Shown here in pieces: positions 1-5,274 of a DNA stretch of 5,916 nucleotides. How positions within the stretch are numbered: the stretch's first letter is position 1; each line of letters starts with the position of its first letter. The notes under the pieces were generated by a model. That model was not told the origin of the DNA. It ran no database searches and worked only from the letters and a program-made list of their open reading frames with translations. Source of the stretch: Sphingomonas sp. (GTDB lineage: Bacteria; Pseudomonadota; Alphaproteobacteria; Sphingomonadales; Sphingomonadaceae); the NCBI GenBank assembly GCA_019247755.1, contig JAFBAM010000048.1, forward strand, positions 1-5,916, given 5' to 3'. Made by a program: the position numbers and the translations under genes.

Positions 1-355
1 GTTTTGAGGTCCACGTCCGCACGTTGTTGCGAGCGATGTCGCAAAGAGAAGGATCAGCTTCAACGCCTACGATGGATAGGAAAGGATAGGAACTAGCCAC
101 AATTAGAGGGCGACCCTTCCCGGTCCCAAGATCGACAAAATGAAAGGTTCTTTGATCGATGCCGGATCGCCGAATGAGGCGTCGGATCCGAGCTGCGCTC
201 GAGGGTGAGTAAGCTGTGGAATTCAGGCGAACCTCATCCGGCTGCCCTTCGAAGCGAGGCCTTTCCACAAAACCACAGGTCTCGACCCCGTGCCGACGAT
301 CGAAGCGTCGTTCGGAGGCGGCCCGCAGCCGCCTGAGGAGAGCGTTGGGCCCTAT
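1..355 (-). CDS. SAM-dependent methyltransferase, N-terminal part (cut by window edge; non-standard start)
   Basis: Partial class I methyltransferase; 118 codons are visible and the C-terminus lies beyond the left edge. Numbering from the ATA at 355, the frame shows an N-terminal element with FDRRHGVET (18-26), then the SAM-binding loop FVDLGTGKGR (73-82) and the acidic residue E99 ending strand two in IVGVEAD, which normally contacts the SAM ribose. The order and spacing fit Rossmann-fold methyltransferases; the substrate is unknown. The frame is open back to a TGA at 388-386 but contains no ATG or TTG, and its only GTG is at 268, after the conserved-looking FDRRHGVET stretch. The most natural start is therefore the ATA at 355-353, which overlaps the TAG of the preceding gene (ATAG), so translational coupling is possible. 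Alternatives are GTG at 268, a -1 shift from the upstream frame at the A5 run 370-366, or a mutated start. The family call is firm; the start is uncertain. Confidence 0.78.
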   Translation of the reverse strand, partial: MGPNALLRRLRAASERRFDRRHGVETCGFVERPRFEGQPDEVRLNSTAYSPSSAARIRRLIRRSGIDQRTFHFVDLGTGKGRPLIVASSYPFLSIVGVEADPSLCDIARNNVRTWTSK

Positions 356-627
356 CTCGACGCCGTTTTTACGAGGCCGCGGCTTTCAAGTTCGCGGAGC
401 AAATCGCGAAGCTCATTGGAACATTGCTTCTCGCTGACGTCATACTCGTCCAGCAGCCTGTTGCGCAGGTCTTCGAAGCTGTGGGGTTCTTGGAGCGCTC
501 GCCAGACGCTGGTTGCGACAGTGTTGAAGCCGAGACATGTACCTTTTGCCGCGTCCAAGGCGACCAACTCATCCCCTACCTCTGCTTCGAGGAGGGCCGC
601 CTCCCGGCGATAGATCATGCTAGTCAC
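352..627 (-). CDS. PqqD-like protein (RiPP recognition element fold)
   Basis: A 91-residue protein of the PqqD/coenzyme PQQ synthesis D family, a small winged-helix domain that in known systems binds the leader of a ribosomal peptide and presents it to modifying enzymes. The sequence shows the expected layout: N-terminal beta strands (EAEVGDELVALD), a conserved-looking segment with GFNTVATSVWRAL (around 33-45), then helices with the family-like pattern L..LLDEYDV and a closing ELESRGLV. The length matches stand-alone PqqD proteins. The GTG at 627 is preferred over ATG at 618 because AGGAG (639-635) lies 7 bases upstream of it. This makes an 8-base overlap with the oxygenase gene. Its TAG overlaps the likely start of the methyltransferase, so all three genes look co-translated. 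No PQQ biosynthesis genes are visible, so the role is inferred to be peptide presentation to its neighbours. The fold is fairly sure; the substrate is unknown. Confidence 0.82.
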   Translation of the reverse strand: MTSMIYRREAALLEAEVGDELVALDAAKGTCLGFNTVATSVWRALQEPHSFEDLRNRLLDEYDVSEKQCSNELRDLLRELESRGLVKTASR

Positions 628-1393
628 ACCGCTGCTCCTGCGTCTGGCGAGAGGTGCCCGAAGTTTCCGTCTCGTGTGCGCTTAGCTGGTGGAACCATCC
701 GGTAATAGTCAAGCGTGGCTCAGTCGCGAATGGCGCGACGACGCTGACACTATGCTGGCGCGGGACGGAGAAGATATTGAAAACGTTGAAATCGGGGGCG
801 AGGCCACGTTCAACGTCACCGTTCGCGCCATGGAAGAGTAGTAGACCGCCCCAGTCCGAACGCCAGGTTCTTGTAAGCCCAAACACATAGGCGGATTTGC
901 GCTCGTTGATGCCGTCGTCGTGCATGGTCGTGTAGTCACCGGGATCGTAGCGCGCGGCAAAACTGTCCGCGAAGTTGATTCCTGGGACGCCCGTAACGGT
1001 CCTGAACAGCTCGAGAACTGTCTCGCTCATCATGAATTGGCCGAACCGTCCAAGCATTGACTGTCCGTCTCGGAGGATTCCCTCTTCGTCGACGATTCGA
1101 ATCCGGGCGTGGGCGTAGCCGAAGCCCTTTTGGCCAGAGCGCGGTGCGACCAGTCTGCGGACACCGTCGAGCTTGGCCTCGCCCCATTCGGCCATCTGCT
1201 CGGACGGCAAATCGAATAGCCGTCCGTCAAGGTCGCGCAGCCTCCCATGCCAGTCACTTCGTTCGAGCAGATGGGCGCGCAGTCGCTCTGCCTGTTCATC
1301 CGGTAGGAACGGCTTGATGGATACCGCTCCACGCCGGGCATAGGCGCGTTTCAGTCCAGGGGCATCGATCGAGGGATCGAGCGTGAATTGCAT
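620..1393 (-). CDS. 2-oxoglutarate/Fe(II)-dependent oxygenase (prolyl-hydroxylase-like)
   Basis: A 257-residue non-heme iron oxygenase of the 2OG-Fe(II) superfamily, closest in style to the SM-20/Tpa1/prolyl 4-hydroxylase group. Such enzymes use O2 and 2-oxoglutarate to hydroxylate or otherwise oxidise a substrate, releasing succinate and CO2. The visible iron ligands are H158 and D160 in the motif DYTTMHDDG (HxD) and H214 in PRQHSVSVV. R227 (EPRLTITGWF), 13 residues later, is the expected 2-oxoglutarate carboxylate anchor. WRSDWGGLLLFH (177-188) is the typical strand between them. The N-terminal 60 residues are helical and match the usual lead-in, which supports ATG 1393, although no clear Shine-Dalgarno sequence precedes it. 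The gene is the first of a three-gene minus-strand unit with the PqqD-like protein and methyltransferase, so a peptide or protein substrate is plausible. Small-molecule hydroxylation cannot be excluded. Confidence 0.87.
   Translation of the reverse strand: MQFTLDPSIDAPGLKRAYARRGAVSIKPFLPDEQAERLRAHLLERSDWHGRLRDLDGRLFDLPSEQMAEWGEAKLDGVRRLVAPRSGQKGFGYAHARIRIVDEEGILRDGQSMLGRFGQFMMSETVLELFRTVTGVPGINFADSFAARYDPGDYTTMHDDGINERKSAYVFGLTRTWRSDWGGLLLFHGANGDVERGLAPDFNVFNIFSVPRQHSVSVVAPFATEPRLTITGWFHQLSAHETETSGTSRQTQEQRCD
635..639 (-). promoter_or_regulatory. Ribosome-binding site deciding the PqqD-like start
   Basis: On the minus strand AGGAG sits inside the last codons of the oxygenase gene, 7 bases before GTG 627 but 16 bases before the alternative ATG 618. 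It supports the GTG start and the overlapping operon arrangement. Confidence 0.6.
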
Positions 1394-1472
1394 TTGCCAA
1401 ACTTGGAACGGATTTTGGACGAATGCTAGTTTGCGACTTAGCGGGGCCTATAGCCGACGAATTCTGGGGGGC

Positions 1473-1548
1473 TGGTGAGCCCAGCTGGATTCGAACCAGC
1501 GACCTACTGATTAAAAGTCAGTTGCTCTACCGACTGAGCTATGGGCCC
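1473..1548 (-). tRNA. tRNA-Lys(UUU)
   Basis: A full 76-base cloverleaf reads on the minus strand. The acceptor arm is GGGCCCA paired with TGGGCTC (one G-U), followed by discriminator A and an encoded CCA. The D arm reads GCTCAGTCGGTAGAGC. The anticodon arm is ACTGA, loop CTTTTAA, TCAGT, giving anticodon TTT. The variable loop is AGGTC and the T arm is GCTGG-TTCGAAT-CCAGC. All stems close, so the gene looks intact. It is divergent from the YkgJ-type gene, and its 3' end lies 79 bases upstream of the oxygenase start. No hairpin with a T run follows it, so how its 3' end is formed is not apparent. Reading AAA and AAG codons is its ordinary role. Confidence 0.98.
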
Positions 1549-1554
1549 ACTTAG

Positions 1555-1585
1555 GCCGCGGTTAGCGGCGCCGCGGCTCGCGAGC
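1555..1585. repeat. GC-rich inverted repeats upstream of the tRNA
   Basis: GCCGCG (1555-1560) and CGCGGC (1572-1577) form an inverted repeat around an 11-base loop. The perfect 10-base palindrome GCTCGCGAGC follows at 1576-1585. They lie in the 92-base divergent gap between the tRNA-Lys gene and the YkgJ-type gene. They could be a regulator site or simply a GC-rich tRNA leader. There is no T run, so a rho-independent terminator is unlikely. Function is unknown. Confidence 0.3.
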
Positions 1586-1640
1586 AAGGCGGTGCAGGGC
1601 AGCATCTTCAAACAACAATAAGCTGTGCTAATGTTGTTCG

Positions 1641-2180
1641 GTGATCAGGAAGCGGCCGACCCCCTCGGTAGCGGCCCGGCTCTGCACTCATTGTGGGCTA
1701 TGCTGCGACGGAGTGCTCTTTGACCGGGTTCCGGTCGAGGAAATTGAACATGAGCGATTGACGCGCCTGGGCTTCCAAGTCCTGCGTTTCGAGACCGGTA
1801 AGGCCTATTTTCAACAAGCTTGTAGCAAGTTCGATGGCACGCACTGCACTGTTTATGAGCAGCGCCCAGAAAGTTGCCGGTCATTTCGTTGCGAACTGTT
1901 CAAGAGCGTGGAGAGGGATCACATCTCTCTAAGCAAGGCTCTGTCGTTGGTTCAGGAGGCGAAAGAGGTCATTGGCCGCCTGCGCCCGATGCTGGCTGGA
2001 CAGCCTCCAAAATGCATGGGTGAGCATTGGGCCGCCTCGTTTGAAAGTTGGCAGCGATCGTCAGCGGCGGAGCGGGCGATGCCGTCGAAGATAAACACTG
2101 TAGCGCACCTGACCGCATTGAACAGGATTCTGGATCGATACTTTCGAAAACCGAAGGACCGTTGGATCAAGGAGAGTTAG
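1641..2180 (+). CDS. YkgJ-type cysteine-cluster protein (CxxCxxCC)
   Basis: A 179-residue protein of the YkgJ/UPF0153 family, which is thought to bind zinc or an iron-sulfur centre and has no well-established general function. The signature is CTHCGLCCDG: C15, C18, C21 and C22 give CxxCxxCC. A second cysteine set follows in QQACSKFDGTHC, VYEQRPESC and RSFRC, matching the family pattern C...C.vYe.RP..CR.F.C. No signal peptide or membrane segment is seen, so it is probably cytoplasmic. The start is GTG 1641: the in-frame TAA at 1629 closes the frame upstream, and no other start precedes the cysteine motif. No Shine-Dalgarno sequence precedes it; the AT-rich stretch TGTGCTAAT (1624-1632) resembles an extended -10 box, so the mRNA may be nearly leaderless. 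The gene ends in a 14-base tail-to-tail overlap with folK. Confidence 0.88.
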   Translation: MIRKRPTPSVAARLCTHCGLCCDGVLFDRVPVEEIEHERLTRLGFQVLRFETGKAYFQQACSKFDGTHCTVYEQRPESCRSFRCELFKSVERDHISLSKALSLVQEAKEVIGRLRPMLAGQPPKCMGEHWAASFESWQRSSAAERAMPSKINTVAHLTALNRILDRYFRKPKDRWIKES

Positions 2181-2658
2181 GCGCCCGACGCGCATGGCGA
2201 AACGCGAGGTGCCGGACGTTGAGCGCACCCACCTCCCAGCCCGGAGCAATTGCGGCAAGAGGCTGCAGGACAAAGCTGCGGCGGGCGAGTTGGGGATGCG
2301 GGACGGTTAGCCGTCGCGATCGAAATTTGCCGCCGCTCCAAAGAGCGACGTCAAGATCGAGCACCCTTGGGCCCCAGCGACGTCCCGGCCGTCGGCCGAA
2401 TTCGCGTTCGATTGCCTTGAGGCAGCGCAGCATTTGTGGCGGGTCGAGGTCGCTTTGGACCAAAGCGACGGCGTTGGCGAAGTCGCGGCCCGCTCCGCCA
2501 TGGGCTGCGTTCAGGACGATTGGCGACGCGTCGAACAGTCCGAACTCTTCGTCGAGCCGCGCAATCGCCGCCTCGACGACTCCCGCCGGCCTACCAAATT
2601 GGCCATGCGGACGATTCGACCCGATGGCGATCGCGTAGAGCTGCGTTGCGTCTGACAC
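2167..2658 (-). CDS. folK: 2-amino-4-hydroxy-6-hydroxymethyldihydropteridine pyrophosphokinase
   Basis: HPPK transfers pyrophosphate from ATP to 6-hydroxymethyl-7,8-dihydropterin, the step before dihydropteroate synthase in folate synthesis; it acts in the cytoplasm. The 163 residues match the usual length. Motifs in order: AIAIGSN (9-15), the family start; a central segment FANAVALVQSDLDP; the loop FGRRPGRRWGPRVLDLDVALW (87-107) with D101 and D103 as the Mg-binding pair; and VPHPQLARRSFVLQPLAAIAP (119-139), containing the conserved PHP and R.FVL.PL.. elements. The start is GTG 2658, with AGG (2670-2668) 9 bases upstream. The C-terminal tail after GWEVGA is poorly recognisable and overlaps the YkgJ-type gene by 14 bases. 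The gene is divergent from the uracil-DNA glycosylase across a 23-base gap (17 bases if that gene starts at ATG 2676), so any promoter must lie largely inside the opposite coding region. No folP or folB neighbour is visible. Confidence 0.96.
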   Translation of the reverse strand: MSDATQLYAIAIGSNRPHGQFGRPAGVVEAAIARLDEEFGLFDASPIVLNAAHGGAGRDFANAVALVQSDLDPPQMLRCLKAIEREFGRRPGRRWGPRVLDLDVALWSGGKFRSRRLTVPHPQLARRSFVLQPLAAIAPGWEVGALNVRHLAFRHARRAPNSP

Positions 2659-2667
2659 GCCGGCTCG

Positions 2668-2673
2668 CCTAGG
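2668..2673. promoter_or_regulatory. CCTAGG palindrome usable as Shine-Dalgarno core on both strands
   Basis: The palindrome presents AGG on each strand. On the minus strand AGG (2670-2668) is 9 bases before the folK GTG. On the plus strand AGG (2671-2673) is 8 bases before ATG 2682 but only 2 before ATG 2676, which favours 2682 as the glycosylase start. It is a short match, so support is moderate. Confidence 0.45.
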
Positions 2674-2681
2674 TCATGGCT

Positions 2682-3356
2682 ATGAGCTTCGCTAGCCCTG
2701 CCGACCTGTCCCCGGTTCCCAAGGCAGAAGCGCCGCGCGATTGCCCATTGTGTCCGCGACTGGTGCGCTTCCGCGAGGAGCTACGCGATGAACAGCCTGG
2801 ATGGTGGAACGCCCCGGTACCGGCCTTCGGTGACCGCGAGGCCTGGCTCGCGATCGTCGGGCTGGCACCTGGAAAGCATGGCGCGAACCGCACCGGGCGT
2901 CCCTTCACCGGAGACTATGCGGGCGAGCTCCTCTACGCGACGCTGCTCAAATTCCGTCTTGCCGAGGGCACGTATGGGGCTACCCCCGAAGACGGCCTGA
3001 CGTTGAACGGCGCGGTCATCCTGAATGCCGTCAAGTGTCTGCCGCCAGCCAACAAGCCCGAGCCGCGGGAGATTGCGACCTGTCGCCACTACTTTGAGGA
3101 GGGCCTTGCCAATCTGCCTAAGGTCCGGGTCGTTATCGCGCTCGGCCAAATTGCCCATGTCGCCGCGGCACGGGCACTTGGGCTACCGCCAGTCTCGACG
3201 AAGTTCGGCCATGGCGTGGAGAATGTCGCGCCTGACGGCCGCATCCTGCTGTCCAGCTATCACTGCTCGCGATACAACCAGAACACGAACCGCCTCAACG
3301 CAGCGATGTTCGAGAGCGTGTTCGCGCGGGCGCTGGAGATCAAATGTCCTCGGTGA
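2682..3356 (+). CDS. Family 5 uracil-DNA glycosylase (UdgB type)
   Basis: A base-excision repair enzyme of UDG family 5, which removes uracil and some other deaminated bases from DNA. Numbering from ATG 2682 (224 residues), CPLC gives C21 and C24; C119 (VKCLPPANKPEP) and C134 (EIATC) complete the four cysteines expected for the [4Fe-4S] cluster of families 4 and 5. The catalytic motif is GLAPGKHGANRTGRPFTGD (60-78), with the family 5 GLAPG form lacking the Asp/Asn of families 1 and 2. The late motif SSYHCSRYNQNT carries H194. ATG 2676 would add two residues, but its AGG is only 2 bases away, whereas it is 8 bases from ATG 2682. The gene is divergent from folK and overlaps aguB by 17 bases tail to tail. 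Family assignment is firm; exact substrate range is not readable. Confidence 0.94.
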   Translation: MSFASPADLSPVPKAEAPRDCPLCPRLVRFREELRDEQPGWWNAPVPAFGDREAWLAIVGLAPGKHGANRTGRPFTGDYAGELLYATLLKFRLAEGTYGATPEDGLTLNGAVILNAVKCLPPANKPEPREIATCRHYFEEGLANLPKVRVVIALGQIAHVAAARALGLPPVSTKFGHGVENVAPDGRILLSSYHCSRYNQNTNRLNAAMFESVFARALEIKCPR

Positions 3357-4191
3357 GCCGCCCGTAAAGCTCCGGCCTGCGGTCGCGGAAGAAGCCGAAC
3401 GCCGCGCGGTGTTTCTTGGCGGCGGCAAGGTCGAGCTCCGCGACCAGAACACCCGTTTCGTCCGCCCCGAACTCAGCGAGAATGTCGCCGCGCTCGTCGC
3501 AGATGAAGCTGTGGCCGTAGAAGCGTTGACCGTGTTCCGTTCCGATGCGGTTGGCGGCAACCACCGGCACCACGTTGGAGACGGCGTGTCCGATCATCGC
3601 GCGGCGCCATAGCCGCGACGTATCGAGTTCGGGGTCGTGCGGTTCGGTACCGATGGCGGTCGGGTAGAACAGGATGTCCGCTCCCATCAGCATCATCGCC
3701 CGGGCCGTTTCGGGGTACCATTGGTCCCAGCACACACCGACGCCCAGCGTCGACTTGTGCGGGCCGCTCCATACCTTGAAGCCGGTGTTGCCGGGCCGGA
3801 AGTAGAACTTTTCCTCATAGCCGGGCCCATCGGGGATGTGGCTCTTGCGATAGACGCCCGCGACTCTTCCGTCGGGTCCGATCATCGCCAGGCTGTTATA
3901 ATGGTGCGGCCCGTCCAGCTCGAAGAAGCTGGTCGGGATCCAGATCTTCAGTTCTTCGGCAAGCGATTGCATCGCGAGGACCGACGGATGTTCCGCGGTC
4001 GGCTTCGCGGTGGCGAATAAGCTCTCGTCCTCGACCCGGCAGAAATACGGTCCTTCGAACAGCTCGGGCGGAAGCACGACCTCAGCGCCCTTGCCCGCGG
4101 CCTCGCGCACGAGCTCGCTCACCGAGCGGATGTTCGCGGCGGTGTCATCGGTGAAGGCGAGCTGCAGCGCAGCGACGGTGATCTTGCTCAT
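3340..4191 (-). CDS. aguB: N-carbamoylputrescine amidase
   Basis: A nitrilase-superfamily amidase that hydrolyses N-carbamoylputrescine to putrescine, CO2 and ammonia, the last step of the agmatine route to putrescine. The 283 residues match the family length. The Glu-Lys-Cys triad is visible: E43 in LPPELFEGPYFC, K116 in YRKSHIPDGPGYEEKFYF and C154 in GVGVCWDQWYPE. The segments PPELFEGPYFC and IPDGPGYEEKFYF are characteristic of N-carbamoylputrescine amidases rather than general nitrilases. The ATG at 4191 overlaps the aguA stop as ATGA, and AGG (4201-4199) lies 7 bases upstream, so translation is probably coupled to aguA. The 3' end overlaps the uracil-DNA glycosylase gene by 17 bases in convergent orientation. 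No signal peptide; cytoplasmic. Confidence 0.96.
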   Translation of the reverse strand: MSKITVAALQLAFTDDTAANIRSVSELVREAAGKGAEVVLPPELFEGPYFCRVEDESLFATAKPTAEHPSVLAMQSLAEELKIWIPTSFFELDGPHHYNSLAMIGPDGRVAGVYRKSHIPDGPGYEEKFYFRPGNTGFKVWSGPHKSTLGVGVCWDQWYPETARAMMLMGADILFYPTAIGTEPHDPELDTSRLWRRAMIGHAVSNVVPVVAANRIGTEHGQRFYGHSFICDERGDILAEFGADETGVLVAELDLAAAKKHRAAFGFFRDRRPELYGRLTEDI

Positions 4192-5174
4192 GCCGGGACC
4201 TGTTGGGAGATACAGTGGAAGCTGCCGCCTCCGGTCAGGATGTGGTCGGCGCGGAGCCCGATTGCAACGCGGTCTGGAAACAGCGCTTGGACAACTTCCA
4301 CAGCACCGCGATCGTTCGCAGCGCCATATTGCGGAACTACGACGACCGCATTGCCGATGTAGAAGTTCATGTAGCTTGCCGGGATGATCTCGCCGTCCTC
4401 ATCGGTAATCCGACCGGGCGAGGGCAGGGTAACGATGTCGAGATGGGCTTCGCCGAGGCGGCGCGCGGCGTCCTTGTAAACCGCTTCGTTAGGATCGTCG
4501 TTGGCGCACGTCGGAATGGCAACGCGGCCCGGCGCCACGAAGCGCGCAAGATTGTCGACGTGTCCGTCCGTATGGTCGTTCATCAGCCCGGAGCCGAACC
4601 AGACAACCCGCTCGAATTCGAGGTCGTTAAGCAAGCGCTGCTCGGTCTCTTGCCGACTGAGATTGTTGCGATTCGGGTTGAGCAGACATTGCTCGGTCGT
4701 CAGCACTGTGCCTGAGCCGTCGCCGTCGATTGCGCCACCTTCGAGAATCCAGTCGGCCTTCTCGAAGGGCAATCTTGCGCGCTCGGCCAACCGCTGGCCG
4801 ATATCCTGATCGCCGTCGAGGTCGTATTTGCCGCCCCAGCCATTGAACCCGAATCCCTGCGCCCGACGGTCTTTTCCGGTTCCGAGCACGGTAGGTCCCG
4901 TATCCCTCAGCCAGATGTCGCCGAACGGCTCGACAATAACCTCTGCGAACGGTGCCAGCCTTTGTGCACTCTCTGCGGCACCCTCATGCGCCGTCACGAG
5001 CCAGACCTTTTCACCGCGCCCGCCCGCATGCACAGCCTCGGCGAACGCTGCGACCTCACGTTCGGCCGGCTTCAGATCGCCCAGCCACAATTCCTGGTCG
5101 CTCGGAAAGCCGATCCAGACCGCTTCGTGCGGCGCCCATTCGGGAAGCGGCGGGCGAGGGGCAACGCTCGTCAT
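4188..5174 (-). CDS. aguA: Agmatine deiminase
   Basis: A guanidino-modifying enzyme of the peptidyl-arginine deiminase family (PF04371) that converts agmatine to N-carbamoylputrescine and ammonia. Numbering from ATG 5174 (328 residues): PEWAPHEAVWIGFP near the N-terminus is the family opening; GDIWLRDTGP (85-94) carries D86; ILEGGAIDGDGSG carries E145; NDHTDGHVDN carries H205; and GGGSFHCISQQ near the C-terminus carries the nucleophile C321. All expected catalytic groups are present. An upstream in-frame TTG at 5210 would add 12 residues (MALASPPVSGAA), but these resemble nothing in the family and neither start has a clear Shine-Dalgarno sequence, so ATG 5174 is chosen. The stop overlaps aguB's ATG, making a two-gene operon for agmatine to putrescine. 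No arginine decarboxylase gene is in view, so the agmatine source lies elsewhere. Confidence 0.96.
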   Translation of the reverse strand: MTSVAPRPPLPEWAPHEAVWIGFPSDQELWLGDLKPAEREVAAFAEAVHAGGRGEKVWLVTAHEGAAESAQRLAPFAEVIVEPFGDIWLRDTGPTVLGTGKDRRAQGFGFNGWGGKYDLDGDQDIGQRLAERARLPFEKADWILEGGAIDGDGSGTVLTTEQCLLNPNRNNLSRQETEQRLLNDLEFERVVWFGSGLMNDHTDGHVDNLARFVAPGRVAIPTCANDDPNEAVYKDAARRLGEAHLDIVTLPSPGRITDEDGEIIPASYMNFYIGNAVVVVPQYGAANDRGAVEVVQALFPDRVAIGLRADHILTGGGSFHCISQQVPA

Positions 5175-5274
5175 CGCGGCGCCGCTAACAGGCGGCGAAG
5201 CCAGCGCCAAGTCGGCGACTTGATAACAGCCGTAGACCGTGCACTATGCCCTCGCCGAAAAAGGGGGAATGCCA
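5175..5274. promoter_or_regulatory. Divergent promoter region between aguA and the S9-type peptidase gene
   Basis: This 100-base gap separates two divergent starts and must hold at least one promoter. On the plus strand TTGATA (5220-5225) resembles a -35 box and ACTATG (5243-5248) a -10 box, 17 bases apart. That would place transcription start near 5255, about 20 bases before the peptidase start. No equally good pair was seen for aguA. The boxes are weak matches chosen by eye. Confidence 0.35.
5263..5268 (+). promoter_or_regulatory. Ribosome-binding site deciding the peptidase start
   Basis: GGGGGA ends 6 bases before GTG 5275 but directly abuts ATG 5269. The spacing favours GTG as the true start, which also puts the basic signal-peptide residues (VRKWK) at the very N-terminus. 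Confidence 0.5.

Noticed and set aside
290..705. Plus-strand open frames opposite the PqqD-like gene, considered as possible precursor peptides
   Set aside because: They are antisense to a recognisable domain, have no Shine-Dalgarno support and lack a leader/core layout, so they were not accepted as the missing RiPP precursor.
1461..1480. G-rich run TGGGGGG beside the tRNA as a terminator stem
   Set aside because: There is no matching C-rich arm at suitable spacing and no T run on the minus strand after the tRNA.
1473..1548. Possible attachment-site duplication of the tRNA 3' end within the window
   Set aside because: No second copy of the T-arm/acceptor sequence was found elsewhere in these bases.
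2048..2638. 196-codon plus-strand open frame opposite folK
   Set aside because: The opposite strand carries complete folK motifs; this translation is low-complexity Arg/Ser/Pro-rich with no recognisable domain.
3025..3612. 195-codon plus-strand open frame across the glycosylase end and aguB end
   Set aside because: It overlaps two firmly identified genes in other frames and shows no family features.
4203..4715. 170-codon plus-strand open frame opposite aguA
   Set aside because: It lies entirely antisense to a well-supported enzyme gene, its translation resembles no family, and long antisense frames are common in high-G+C DNA.
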